From Sipunculus nudus (lineage: Eukaryota; Annelida; Sipuncula; Golfingiida; Sipunculidae), in NCBI GenBank assembly GCA_026874595.1, contig CM049318.1, positions 21,925,456 through 21,989,455 of the forward strand: a stretch of DNA of 64,000 nt, read 5' to 3'. This document shows, piece by piece, positions 25,273-37,282 of the stretch. Made by a program: the position numbers and the translations under genes. The notes under the pieces were generated by a model. The model saw nothing but the letters and a program-made list of their open reading frames with translations. It searched no databases and was not told the origin of the DNA. How positions within the stretch are numbered: the first letter of the stretch is position 1; each line of letters starts with the position of its first letter.

Positions 25273-26198
25273 ATGTCAGAGGAGTTTGGCGTGAAGACCA
25301 GAGCCATGAGGAAAAGTGACCAGGAAAAGACAGAACAACTTACAATGGACAAATTTGTGGAACAAACCCGGAAAAAGTCCTCAAATATTGGGGCAAGCGA
25401 GGACACAGAACAAAGCACGCAACCAGAATGGGACATTACTTTCAAGTTGAACACGAAGTGTGCAGAGTAAGAAAAGGTATTTACAAAAGCATTAGAAGAG
25501 TTTAAAGTTTCGTTGAATAAAGACTTTGAAGAAGTTAAAAGTAAAGTGAAGACACTTGACAAAAACCTTACAGAAGTTAAAACAAAAACGGAATCGATTG
25601 TAAAAAGTTTAGAATTCACACAAACAGACATGAAAGACGTACAGTCGAGAATGGAGACCATAGAGTCAGAAAACAAGACCCTAAAAGGCGAGATAGCCAA
25701 ACTGAAGAAAGAAAACCAAGAGAAAGATGAAAAGTTATTATTGGTAATAGAGAAAATCACAGAAATGGAGAGATATAGCAGAGACTACAATTTGCGGTTA
25801 ATTGGCGTCAAGGAACAAAAGAAAGAAGACTCTGTGAAAGTCGTGGCTGACGTGATCAAAGAACAAAGACTCCTAGGCGACATGGACAATAACAGTATTG
25901 TAGGGGCCATTGAAAACGCTCACAGAACAGGCAAAACCAAAATAAACTGAGAAAGACACATCATTGTCAAATTTCACAGTAGGCCGAACCGGAACGTGAT
26001 ACTGAGAAACCAACGTCAAAGGAGCAGAGGGACCGAATTCTTTGTCGAGGATCTGACAAAGGAGGACTATGCTCTGAAAAAGAAGGCCGCCAATCAAATG
26101 AAAAGACAAACTGAAACTTTGAAGACAAACAAAAAGTCCGCTTTTGGAGAGGCCGTTTGATTATTAACGGCAAAGAAACTCCTATCCATGGACAATAA
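25273..26198 (+). pseudogene. LINE ORF1 (coiled coil plus RRM), broken
   Basis: Starts at ATG 25273 (MSEEFGVKTRAMRK). One frame runs to the 3' end with in-frame stops at 25468-25470 (TAA) and 25948-25950 (TGA). A single-base frameshift near 26130, at an aaaaag run, is needed to reach FWRGRLIINGKETPIHGQ and TAA at 26196-26198. Residues about 80-160 form a long charged heptad-rich coiled coil. The RRM follows, with RYSRDYNLRLIGVKE, ENAHRTGK and RHIIVKFHSRPNRNVILR. L1 ORF1 proteins trimerise through the coiled coil and chaperone the RNA. The pattern of damage indicates decay, not programmed recoding. Confidence 0.85.
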
Positions 26199-27580
26199 TC
26201 ACATTCTCCACGGTCAGTCGGTTAATACAACCACCTGTTAACAATGAAGTAAGCACGAGTTTGGTCCACGTGCACGAGGTTACCGCCACCTCTGATTGTC
26301 ATCTAGGTTGACGCCAGAGGGTGTGTTGGGTACAGCCAAGCTTAGTGTGGGTAAACGAGACGTTTGGATAATAGAGACTTTGTATCAATATCTCATGTAT
26401 TTGCTCATGTGTTTTTATGAAACCAGACAAGGCATGGGACCATACGCGTGGACGTTGCGCTGGCAATAGAGAACTTTATCGATAGGTTGGTTATATTTGG
26501 CAAACAACAACATTAAATACTTACTTTACCATGTTTATACATTACAGTTTATCAAAGAATCGTCACATGTAAACTTATGGGTCGATAATATCGGGTAATT
26601 CATACCGTATCTCATCTGTATTAATTTATACCGTAATATCCGGTGTAATGCCATTAATGGATAAAGTTACGTTTATAAAAATACAGGTATACAGTAATCT
26701 GTACCCGATTATCCTACATGCCAGTTATGATGCTCTGATCTTGGAATTCTTCGTCTCCCACACCCTAAATCAGTAAGAGTGGTAAATTTAGAATACTGTT
26801 TAAAGTTAATCTTTACCAATTTTATACGCCCGTCATATGGCATTATATGGTTTTTGATGTCGCCGCGATAACTTGCCTGGGTAGAGGAACTTTTTACCAA
26901 ACTTCTTATAACTACTTACCAAAGAATTATTTCACCAGAGTTGATTATTGGCAAAATCTCTGCATATTTTATGATGAGATTCATATGAAATGAGGTACGG
27001 GGTAATGATAATAGGCAACATTGTGGTGTTTCTCGGATATTTTTCAAAGAAAATAAAGCATTTTGATCAAGCTCATTAGAAATATAAATCAATAAAATAC
27101 CTTGCCTAAGTTCATTTTCCAACATAATCTGAATATAATTGAGGTCAGAGGTCACCCTCTGACTACACTTTGGTGACTTGCCAAATCCTATGGATTTTCA
27201 TATAACTCGTATATATTTACCAATGAAATCCTCTCCTGAGTTACATTCTTATCAAAATTTTACACATTTAATGAGGTCAGAGGTCACCAGATATACCATA
27301 GGCACATTAAGCACTTCTGCAGTGATCTTGGTAACATTATTTGTACTTTACAGTACACGTGACATGTTAAAATGTTGCATTTGTTTTCTTATTATTATTT
27401 AATACATGTAACTCTAACATTTGTTTGAATAGAATGACACTAAGGAACAAAATTCACTGATATTATTTTTAATGAACAGTTATACATTTATCCATATTTG
27501 ATTGGAAATAAGGCAACACTCATTATGTATGTGGTAACTAGATTAAATTAATCAATATTCTATATTATCAAGTGTTATGC
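26199..27580 (+). other. LINE inter-ORF spacer, left part
   Basis: No coding sequence is recognised between ORF1 and the foldback insertion. It contains two copies of gaggtcagaggtcacc (about 27139 and 27273), some 130 bp apart. A spacer this long is unusual for L1-type elements, so another old insertion could be hidden here. Confidence 0.5.
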
Positions 27581-27589
27581 ATCTGCACT
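27581..27589. repeat. Foldback target-site duplication, left copy
   Basis: The 9-mer atctgcact, repeated exactly at 32280-32288. Confidence 0.9.
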
Positions 27590-27800
27590 ACGACTGTGAA
27601 GTTCGACGGACGTCCGACGTCCATTTTTCGTGAAAGTGCTCCGTGAATGCCTGCTATTCCTCGCTTTTAGCCGGAAACATATTTCCCTGACCAGCCTTCT
27701 GTTCACCGCTTTGCAGTGTATTTCGCTGATCATCGCTGCCCTCAAGGCTTCGTCAAGATCATGTATATCAAACGGCGCCAATACACGCTTTCCAACAGAC
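27590..27800. repeat. Foldback terminal block, left
   Basis: Inverse of 32069-32279. I find a single-base difference in this stretch: the right copy has one extra G at the 'aaagcggagg' position. On the minus strand the left block is open as a 75-residue frame starting MSVGKRVLAPFD and unrelated to any family I know. The extra base breaks the equivalent frame in the right block. Confidence 0.85.
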
Positions 27801-27889
27801 AAATATGACTATTAATAATACTAATAATGCGACTATTATTCTTTTTTTAAAAATCTGCTTGATATAAAAAATGTTATAAAATTTTAAAT

Positions 27890-30385
27890 ACGCTAAGCAA
27901 CCCTTCAAGTTTGGTATCAACAGAAAGTTCTTTTCACAGGTAGTCACATTTTTAAAAATAAATTTTAGAGATTCATAGTGAGCGTTTTAGAGCAGTCAGG
28001 TACAACTGTTATTCACTTATTTTAATTTCGAGTGAATTTTAAAGTGTCATAAAATTTTAAATACGCTAATCAACTCATCAAGTTAGGTATCAACGGAAAG
28101 TACTTTTCACTGGTAGTTATATGGTATAAAAATTAGAGTGGCACAAGTGACCGTTTTAGAGCAGTCAAATACGACTATTATTAAAATTTTTAATTTAGCG
28201 TGAATTTTAAAGTGTCATAAAATGTTAGATACGCTAAAGAACCCATCAAGTTTGGTATCAACGGAAAGAACTTTTCAAAGGTAGTCACATGGTATGAATT
28301 TTAGAGTGGCACAAGTGACCGTTTTTTAGAGCAGTCAGATACGACTATTATTCATTTATTTTTAATTTCTCTTCAATTTTAAAGTATTATACATCTTTAA
28401 ATAAGCTTAAGAACCCATCAAGTTTGGTATCAACGGAAAGTACTTTTTACTGGTATTCACTTGGTATAAATTGTAGAGTGGCACAAGTGACCGTTTTAGA
28501 GCAGTCAAATGCGACTATTATTCAATTTTTTTTTTAATTTCGCGTGAATTTTAAAGTGTTTTATATCTTAAAATACGCCAAAGAACCCATCCAGTTTGGT
28601 ATCAACGGAAAGTACTTTGCACTGGTATTCACATGGTATGAATTTTACATTGGCACAAGTGACCGTTTTAGAGCAGTCAAATGCGACTATTATTCAATTT
28701 TTTTTTTAATTTAGCGTGAATTTTACAGTGTTTTATATCTTTAAATACGCCAAAGAACCCATCAAGTTTGGTATCAACGGAAAGTACTTTGCACTGGTAT
28801 TCAGTTTGTATAAATTGTAGAGTGGCACAAGTGACCATTTTAGAGCAGTCAAATGCGACTATTATTCATTTATTTTTAATTTCGCATGAATTTTAAAGTG
28901 TTTTATATCTTAAAATACGCCAAAGAACCCATCCAGTTTGGTATCAACGGAAAGTACTTTGCACTGGTATTCACATGGTATGAATTGTAGAGTGGCACAA
29001 GTGACCGTTTTAGAGCAGTCAAATGCGACTATTATTCATTTATTTTTAATTTCGCGTGAATTTTAAAGTGTTTTATATCTTAAAATACGCCAAAGAACCC
29101 ATCCAGTTTGGTATCAACGGAAAGTACTTTGCACTGGTATTCACATGGTATGAATTTTACAGTGGCACAAGTGACCGTTTTAGAGCAGTCAAATGCGACT
29201 ATTATTCAATTTTTTTTTTAATTTAGCGTGAATTTTAAAGTGTTTTATATCTTTAAATACGCCAAAGAACCCATCAAGTTTGGTATCAACCGAAAGTACT
29301 TTTTACTGGTATTCACTTGGTATAAATTGTAGAGTGGCACAAGTGACCGTTTTAGAGCAGTCAAATGCGACTATTATTCAATTTTTTTTTTTAATTTCGC
29401 GTGAATTTTAAAGTGTTTTATATCTTAAAATACGCCAAAGAACCCATCCAGTTTGGTATCAACGGAAAGTACTTTGCACTGGTATTCACATGGTATGAAT
29501 TTTACAGTGGCACAAGTGACCGTTTAAGAGCAGTCAAATGCGACTATTATTCAATTTTTTTTTTAATTCAGCGTGAATTTTAAAGTGTTTTATATCTTTA
29601 AATACGCCAAAGAACCCATCAAGTTTGGTATCAACGGAAAGTACTTTTTACTGGTATTCACTTGGTATAAATTGTAGAGTGGCACAAGTGACCGTTTTAG
29701 CGCAGTCAAATGCGACTATTATTCATTTTTTTTTTTTTAATTTCGCGTGAATTTTAAAGTGTTTTATATCTTAAAATACGCCAAAGAACCGATCAAGTTT
29801 GGTATCAACGGAAAGTACTTTGCACTGGTATTCACATGGTATGAATTTTACAGTGGCACAAGTGACCGTTTTAGAGCAGTCAAATGCGACTATTATTCAA
29901 TTTTTTTTTTAATTTAGCGTGAATTTTAAAGTGTTTTATATCTTTAAATACGCCAAAGAACCCATCAAGTTTGGTATCAACGGAAAGAACTTTTCACTGG
30001 TAGTCCCATGGTATAAAAATCAGAGTGGCACAAGTGAGCGTTTTAGAGCAGCCTGATACGACTATTATTCATTTTTTTTTTTAAATTTCCCGTGGATTTT
30101 AAAGTGTTATATATCTTAAAATACGCTTAACAACCCATCAAGTTTGGTATTAACGGAAAGTACTTTGCACTGGTAGTCCCATGGTATATAAATTAGAGTC
30201 GCACAAGTGAGCGTTTTAGAGCAGGCGGATACGACTAATATTCAATTTTTTTTTCAATTTCGCGTTGATTTTAAAGTGTTATATATATTTAAATACGCTT
30301 AAAAACTCATCAAGTTTGGTATCAACGGAAAGTACTTTTCTCTGGATGTCACATGGTATAAAAATTAGAGTGGCACAAGTGAGCG
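27890..30385 (+). repeat. ~171-bp tandem monomers, left arm
   Basis: About 15 copies. Each carries tttaaagtgt(t)(t)ata, aatacgc, 'aacccatc(a/c)agtttggtatcaacgg', 'ttcac(a/t)tggta', 'agtggcacaagtgacc' and 'gagcagtcaaatgcgactattatt'. The central copies (about 28500-29960) are closest to each other, the outer ones more divergent, as expected if arrays homogenise from the middle. Confidence 0.9.
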
Positions 30386-32000
30386 GTAATTTTTATACCA
30401 TGGGACTACCAGTGCAAAGTACTTTCCGTTGATACCAAACTTGATGGGTTCTTTAGCGTATTTTAAGATATATAACACTTTAAAATTCACGCTTAATTTA
30501 AAAAAATGAATAATAGTCGTATTTGACTGCTCTAAAACGTCCACTTGTGCCACTCTACAATTTATACCAAGTCAATACCAGTGCAAAGTACTTTCCGTTG
30601 ATACCAAACTTGATGGGTTCTTTAACGTATTTTAAAATATAACTTTAAAATCCAAGAGAAATTAAAAAAATGAATAATAGTCGTATCTGACTGCTCTAAA
30701 ACGCTCACTTGTGCCACTCTAATTTTTATACCATGTGACTACCAGTGAAAAGTACTTTCCGTTGATACCAAACTTGATGAGTTTTTAAGCGTATTTAAAT
30801 ATATATAACACTTTAAAATCAACGCGAAATTGAAAAAAAAAATTGAATATTAGTCGTATCCGCCTGCTCTAAAACGCTCACTTGTGCGACTCTAATTTAT
30901 ATACCATGGGACTACCAGTGCAAAGTACTTTCCGTTGATACCAAACTTGATGGGTTGTTAAGCGTATTTTAAGATATATAACACTTTAAAATCCACGGGA
31001 AATTAAAAAAAAATGAATAATAGTCGTATCAGGCTGCTCTAAAACGCTCACTTGTGCCACTCTGATTTTTATACCATGGGACTACCAGTGCAAAGTACTT
31101 TCCGTTGATACCAAACTTGATGGGTTCTTTAGCGTATTTTAAGATATATAACACTTTAATATCCAAGAGAAATTAAAAAAATGAATAATAGTCGTATCTG
31201 ACTGCTCTAAAACGCTCACTTGTGCCACTCTAATTTATATACCATGGGACTACCAGTGCAAAGTACTTTCCGTTGATACCAAACTTGATGGGTTGTTTAG
31301 CGTATTTAAAGATATATAACACTTTAAAATTCATGCGAAATTAAAAATAAATGAATAATAGTAGCATTTGACTGCTCTAAAACGGTCACTTGTGCCACTG
31401 TAAAATTCATACCATATAACTTCCAGTGAAATGTACTTTCCGTTGATACCAAACTTGATGGGTTCTTTAGCGTATTTTAAGATATATAACACTTTAATAT
31501 CCAAGAGAAATTAAAAAAATGAATAATAGTCGTATCTGACTGCTCTAAAACGCTCACTTGTGCCACTCTAATTTATATACCATGGGACTACCAGTGCAAA
31601 GTACTTTCCGTTGATACCAAACTTGATGGGTTGTTTAGCGTATTTAAAGATATATAACACTTTAAAATTCATGCGAAATTAAAAATAAATGAATAATAGT
31701 CGTATCTGACTGCTCTAGAACGGTCACTTGTGCCACTCTAAAATTCATACCATGTGACTACCTTTGAAAAGTACTTTCCGTTGATACCAAACTTGATGAG
31801 TTCTTTACCGTATCTAACATTTTATGACACTTTAAAATTCACGCTAAATTAAAAATTTTAATATTAGGCGTATTTGACTGCTCTAAAACGGTCACTTGTG
31901 CCACTCTAATTTTTATACCATATAACTACCAGTGAAAAGAACTTTCCGTTGATACCAAACTTGAAGGGTTGTTTAGCGTATTAAAAATTTTAAAACATTT
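30386..32000 (-). repeat. ~171-bp tandem monomers, right arm (inverted)
   Basis: About 10 copies of the same monomer on the opposite strand, marked by ccgttgataccaaacttgatg at roughly 30428, 30598, 30768, 30932, 31106, 31272, 31442, 31610, 31781 and 31949. Confidence 0.9.
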
Positions 32001-32068
32001 TTTATATCAAGCAGATTTTTAAAAAAGAATAATAGTCGCATTATCAGTATTATTAATAGTCATATTTG

Positions 32069-32279
32069 TCTGTTGGAAAGCGTGTATTGGCGCCGTTTGA
32101 TATACATGATCTTGACGAAGCCTTGAGGGCAGCGATGATCAGCGAAATACACTGCAAAGCGGTGAACAGAAGGCTGGTCAGGGAAATATGTTTCCGGCTA
32201 AAAGCGGAGGAATAGCAGGCATTCACGGAGCACTTTCACGAAAAATGGACGTCGGACGTCCGTCGAACTTCACAGTCGT
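32069..32279. repeat. Foldback terminal block, right
   Basis: Near-perfect inverse of the left terminal block, ending CTTCACAGTCGT immediately before the 9-bp duplication. Confidence 0.88.
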
Positions 32280-32288
32280 ATCTGCACT
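32280..32288. repeat. Foldback target-site duplication, right copy
   Basis: atctgcact, identical to 27581-27589. Removing one copy plus the element restores a continuous LINE. Confidence 0.9.
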
Positions 32289-32720
32289 TGGGGCCTTAAT
32301 TATACAACATTGTATTATTTACTTATATGTTTCAATACTGCCCCATGCCCACTTTATACGTTTTGTAAGTAATATACAGAGTCTGTAAAGAAGATAATTT
32401 GTGTGTGAACAACAAAGTTTAGTAGAAAAGTCTCGTAAGTAATACTGTGATTAATAAGGGTAGGTGATTGAGCGAGTTTATGGGTACGTTAGCCACTTTA
32501 TTTGCAGACAGGTACTCTTTTTGTTGTCTTAAACAACAATACTTACTACTCGTCAGAACTAGGAAGTAAGAGATCATTAAGATCATAGATTACATGTTTT
32601 ATATATATTGTTATAGATTTGTGGTGTGTCAGGTATGTGTAACGTTGGAGGCACTCCATAATCCTCAAATGAGACATATTTTAGGTACTTATCTTAATTT
32701 GCTTTTCATATACATTTCAA

Positions 32721-35700
32721 AGTGATAAATACAATCAGTATTGCATCATTTAATGTTAGGGGTAGAGCAGGATACACAGAAGAAGAGAAGTATTTCACTG
32801 GTTAAATAGGAAAACATTTTCAGTTATATTTTTACAAGAAACACAGTGTACCAAATAGTGAAACCAGATGGAAATCAGAATGGGGAAACCAAATTTTCTT
32901 TAGTCATGGTTCAAGTCAGGCAAGGGGGGTTTTTGTTCTTATAAAAAACAAAGCAGATGTTAAAATAATTGAAATTTTAAGTGATACACAAGGAAGATAT
33001 TTGATACTTGACACTATTATTTTACAACAAAGGATAACATTAGTAAATGTTTATGCACCCAATGTGGATGACCCAACTTTCTTTCAAACTTTAATTAATA
33101 TTATAGGTAACAGGAATCCAGGAAAATTGATTATTGGAGGAGATTTTAATTTAATCTTAGACCCAGTCATTGATAAAAAAGGAGCTACCGGCTGCAGTCA
33201 TCCAAAATCTAGAGAAACAATAAAAAACTGGATAGAATTAGCAAATCTCACAGATATATGGAGACAACAGCATCCTGATAAGCCAAGATATACCTGGCAT
33301 AGATACAACCCAAAATCTGTTTATTGTAGGCTAGATTTCTTTTTGATAAGTGACTGCTTGTGTAACAGTATACAGAACTCTGATATTCAATCTGGATACA
33401 AAAGTGACCATTCATTAATATGTTTATCTTTAACCATGTCTGAAGGGAAGCATGGTAAAGGCGTTTTGAAATAAAATTGTAGTCTTCTTGAAGATCAAGA
33501 TTACATTAAAGAAATTAAAGAATGTATTAAAGACACAGTTAATAATAATAAAGATGCATATCCAAACCTTTTATGGGACACAATTAAACTTCAGGTTCGT
33601 GTTCAAACTATAGCCTTTGCAACATGGAAAAGGAAAAAACAGGATAAAAAAGTTACACAAATGTGAAAAAGAAATAAATTACAATGTATTTATAATGAAA
33701 CAAAAAAAGAAGATGATAAAAATAAATGGGAAGAATCATTAAAAAGACACAGTTTATTGAATCGAGAACTAAAGGTGCAGTTGTCAGATGCCGAACCAAA
33801 TGGTATTTAGAGGGAGACAAACCTACAAAGTATTTCCTCAACCTAGAGAAAAGAAATTCAGAAATGAAAGCGATAAATAGATTACTTGATAAAGACAATA
33901 ATTTAATAACAAAACCAAATGACATTTTAAATGAAATGAGGTTTTTATGAGTCATTGTATACCTCTACAAATGAAGGTAACTTGGGTAACGCTGATAATT
34001 TCTTTAAACATTGTACAACAACATTAGAAGAAGATAAGTATAAATGGGAAATGGATCTCACAGAATCTGAATTTTTTAAAACTATAAAGTCATTTAAATT
34101 AAATAAATCCCCAGGACCAGATGGGTTACCAGCTGAGTTCTATAAATCTTTTTGGGAAGACTTGAAACACTACTTTATCTCTGTTATTAAATATTCATTT
34201 GACATTGGCACACTTCCACTGACAATGAGGCAAGGGATGATATGTCTGATACCAAAGAAAGGGAAAAATAGTTTAAATTTGAAAAACTGGCGTCCTATTT
34301 CTTTACTTAATACAGATTATAAAATCATATCAAAGACGTTAGCTTTTAAATTAAAATCTGTTCTACCTAAAATTATACACCATGATCAAACGGGATTAAT
34401 TAAAAATAGATACACAGGGGAGAACATAATAAAAATCAGTGACCTGTTTTATCATTTGAAAAAGAAAAATATTTCAAGTTATCTTATATCAATCGATTTT
34501 GAAAAAGCTTTTGATTATTTAGAATGACATCATATACAAAATACTTTACAATCATTGAACTTTGGCCCAAAATTTAAGAAATGGATTAATATACTTTACT
34601 TTAACATAACAAGTTGTGTTACTAATAGAGGTTGGGTTACAAAATATTTTCCAATTTCAAGGGGTGTAAGACAAGGCTGTCTATTGTCTCCTTATTTATT
34701 TATTTTATCAGCTGAAATCCTTGCAACAACTATTCGTCAGAACAAGAAAATTAAAGGAGTAATAATAAATGATATAGAACACAAAATTGTACAATACGCA
34801 GATGACACAGCATTAATTCTTACTGGAGGCCATCAGTCTATTAATGAAGCACTGTTAACTTTTACTAATTTCAAAGAAATATCTGGTCTCAAAGTAAATC
34901 TTGAGAAAACAATTATAATGCCAATAACAGAGGATACAAAAAATCATGAAAGTATTAAAAACTCAGGTTTGCAATGGTGCACAGAACCAATTAAACTCTT
35001 AGGAATTAATGTACATCCTAATTGGAGAAAAGTAATAGAAATTAATTACAAAGAAATCCTTAGTAAAATTAAAGTGATTGTTAATATATGGACTGGAAGA
35101 ACATCAACCCTGTCGGGTAGGATTACAATATAAAAAAATTTATACTAACTCAGTTAATATATTTTCTGCAGGTTCTACCAAGCCTACCACCTAATTACAT
35201 AAAAGAATTAGAAAAAATTATGTTCGCTTTTTTATGGGGAAAGAAGCCAGATAAAATTAAAAGAAATACATAAGTAGGCTCAAAAATGAGAGGAGGGTTA
35301 AACATGATCCATCTTAAGTCAAAGGTAGAATCCTTAAAATAAGTTGGGTTAGAAGATTTTTTAATGGCTCTCTGAGTGATGGATGGAGACAGGTGACTAA
35401 TTCTCAGTTTGAAGGGAAAGGAGATGTTTTATTTAAAGGTAACTTGAACACATGACATAAGGTACTTTACGAATACATGCAGCAACTTTTGGATGGAAGT
35501 ATTAGAAACTTGGTGTAGATATAACTACCAATGTATTAGATCACCTACAGATATTTATTCTCAATCTCTCTGGTTAAATTCTTATATTAAATAAATAAAG
35601 AGGTAATATACAATAAAAAATTATATGAAGCTGGTATTATAAGAATAAATGACATTACAAAGAAACAAAGAAATAAATACACCTTTTTGACATATGATGA

Positions 35701-36410
35701 ATTAAAGAAAAGAGATTACATTTAAACTATTTGGAATATTTAAGTTTAATAGACTCTATCCCTACACCATGGAAACGGATTATAAAAACTACAAATCAAG
35801 ATTTAAGCGTAGTAGAAAATAAAGAAGAAAAATTTATGAAGATGAAAATGGTCTCACAAGAAATTTACGGAGAATTGATTAAAAAAGTATTCAGGACTTG
35901 ACTGTCATGAACAGGTATTTAAAGCATTTAGACACACAGAAAAAGTCACAATTTCAGAGAAACTCAGAGATTTCAGTTTAAATTAATACACAGAATTTTG
36001 CCTTTAAATCCATTCTTATTTAAAATAAAAAGAAGTAATTCTGAAAAATGTTCATTATGTTCTGAAACCAAAGAAACCTATGGTCATATATTTTTTGAAT
36101 GTGTAATAATTAAAAAAAAGTGCTGAAAGAATTTAAAGAATGGTTAAAACTACAAAAAGTCAATATAGAGAATTGTAACCTTACCATGTCAACAATGCTG
36201 TTTAACATTACTGGAATGCCACTCACAGATATGATAATACTATTGTTAAAAAAATGTATATGGATGTGTAGATGTAAAAACATTTTGCCAATATTTCATT
36301 CATTTAAATGTTATGTTAAACAAATATACCTTATTGAAGAAAATACTTCAATCATCAGAGGAAAGAAAGACATGCATGACAAAAAGTGGAATAATTTCCA
36401 ATTAGATTAA
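32721..36410 (+). pseudogene. LINE ORF2 (APE endonuclease, reverse transcriptase, CCHC), broken
   Basis: The endonuclease starts near ISIASFNVRG and shows FLQETQCT, NVYAPN, GGDFNLILD, YTWHRYNPKS, CRLDFFLISD and SDHSLICLSL (to about 33474). The reverse transcriptase spans about 33750-35130, with SPGPDGLPAEFYK, NWRPISLLNTDYKIISK, DQTGLIKNRY, ISIDFEKAFD, SRGVRQGCLLSPYLFIL, the catalytic VQYADDTALI and GLKVNLEKT. A C-terminal CSLCSETKETYGHIFFEC zinc motif lies at about 36050-36100. Visible breaks include a stop after KYFTG (near 32803), TAA at 33472, TGA at 34525 (probably a mutated Trp codon) and frameshifts near 33660, 33950 and after 35130. Before decay it would have nicked target DNA and copied the element's own RNA. 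Confidence 0.9.
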
Positions 36411-36688
36411 CTGGATAAAATGCATATGTGTACATATTTGTGTACATCTGTATTTGCATGTGTTTGTATATATATGTGTATGTATGTATGTGTATAAGTG
36501 CACATATGTGTATAGGTTTGGGAGTTCTATATACTTCAGTTTGTTAGTTTGGGTACCATTTAAAGATATTTTTTGCCTCTTCTTGTATGTGTTTAATCAT
36601 ATGTAATTGTAAAGGTACATAATGTTTGTGCATATGTTGTTTTGTTTATGTAGTGATATGTAAATTCTGTTGAATTAATAAAAAAAAT
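36411..36688 (+). other. LINE 3' UTR and A-rich tail
   Basis: T/G-rich sequence with tgtatatatatgtgtatgtatg runs, ending gaattaataaaaaaaat directly before the right target-site duplication. The aataaa at about 36676 could serve as its polyadenylation signal. Confidence 0.7.
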
Positions 36689-36699
36689 AATAGCCGATG
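36689..36699. repeat. LINE target-site duplication, right copy
   Basis: aatagccgatg, identical to 25178-25188. Confidence 0.85.
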
Positions 36700-36867
36700 G
36701 AGGTAACAATTACCTGATTATATCGTGGTCTGAACCACCTTGTTCAGATCTGACCAAGCTTTAGAGGGTAAACTCTTCACCTAAGGGTCTGTAACGCTTA
36801 ACAAGAAAAGACAATCTAATATTTGTTTGCTTCACTGGCCTGTATCTAATTGAAACGCTACATGGAT

Positions 36868-37070
36868 GTGGGACGGATCCAGGATTTAGGAACAGGGGGT
36901 GGGAGTCAAACCAAAGAGGACTAAGGAAACATTTAAAAAAGGTCCCCACGTCCGAAAAAGGGGGAGTACAGGCCGCAAACTTTTGTCTGAAACCATTAAA
37001 AAGGTTGCTTTTGATGAAAAAGGGGGGGTCCGGACCCCCTGGATACCTCCCCCAGCTCATGGAAAGGTAC
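36868..37070. mobile_element. hAT-like MITE remnant
   Basis: GGACGGATCCAGGATTTAGGAACAGGGGG at the left and gggggtccggaccccctggata at the right resemble degraded CAGGGGCGGATCCAGGATTT-type ends. The start 'cggatccaggatttaggaa' is shared with 52294. No target duplication found. Confidence 0.45.
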
Positions 37071-37282
37071 CCTCATACTTCACTGTATACGTAATATGAT
37101 TTAAATGAGTCACACAAACAATAAAATGTGTCTGCGTGTATGTGGTGGTGCGTGTGTGTGTGTGTGGTGTGTCTGTATGTATTTAAGAAGCTTTCCCAAC
37201 TTTCCAGGTCTGCGAGAAAGAGAGAAAGGCTTCATAAAAAGGCCAGCGGCAACAACCGTCGGAGAGAAGAGACACCAAAGCT

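Larger units (their letters stand above)
27590..32279. mobile_element. Foldback-type DNA element with tandem-repeat arms
   Basis: The 4690-bp element is flanked by the perfect 9-bp duplication atctgcact. It starts ACGACTGTGAAGTTCGACGG and ends with the exact inverse. Each end has a ~210-bp non-repetitive terminal block. Inward from each block are ~171-bp tandem monomers, about 15 on the left (marker ggtatcaacggaaagtact) and about 10 inverted on the right. Orientation flips at about 30385 with no unique spacer. Long inverted arms made of tandem repeats with 9-bp duplications are the hallmark of FB-type foldback elements; 8-11 bp duplications also occur in Mutator-like elements. There is no transposase, so it is non-autonomous. 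The superfamily is not settled. Confidence 0.88.
25189..36688 (+). mobile_element. Degenerate full-length L1-type LINE, with nested foldback element
   Basis: The element is bounded by the 11-bp duplication aatagccgatg and ends in an A-rich tail (aataaaaaaaat). Excluding the foldback insertion and its extra 9-bp duplication it is about 6.8 kb. It has a 5' region with 'aagatggcggacgtg', an ORF1 (25273-26198), a ~1.8-kb spacer and an ORF2 (about 32721-36410) with APE endonuclease, reverse transcriptase and a C-terminal CCHC motif. Both ORFs are broken by stops and frameshifts, so the copy is dead. Two ORFs with an RRM-type ORF1 fit the L1/Tx1 group of non-LTR retrotransposons. Confidence 0.85.

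Noticed and set aside
25233-25760. 175-residue minus-strand frame
   Set aside because: Shadow of the LINE ORF1 coding strand.
27890-30385. Regular direct repeats suggesting a CRISPR array
   Set aside because: Monomers are ~171 bp with no short-repeat and unique-spacer pattern, they invert halfway, and the genome is eukaryotic.
30300-30450. Foldback centre as an assembly palindrome artefact
   Set aside because: Arm copy numbers differ, monomers are not mirror-identical, and exact 9-bp flanking duplications indicate real transposition.
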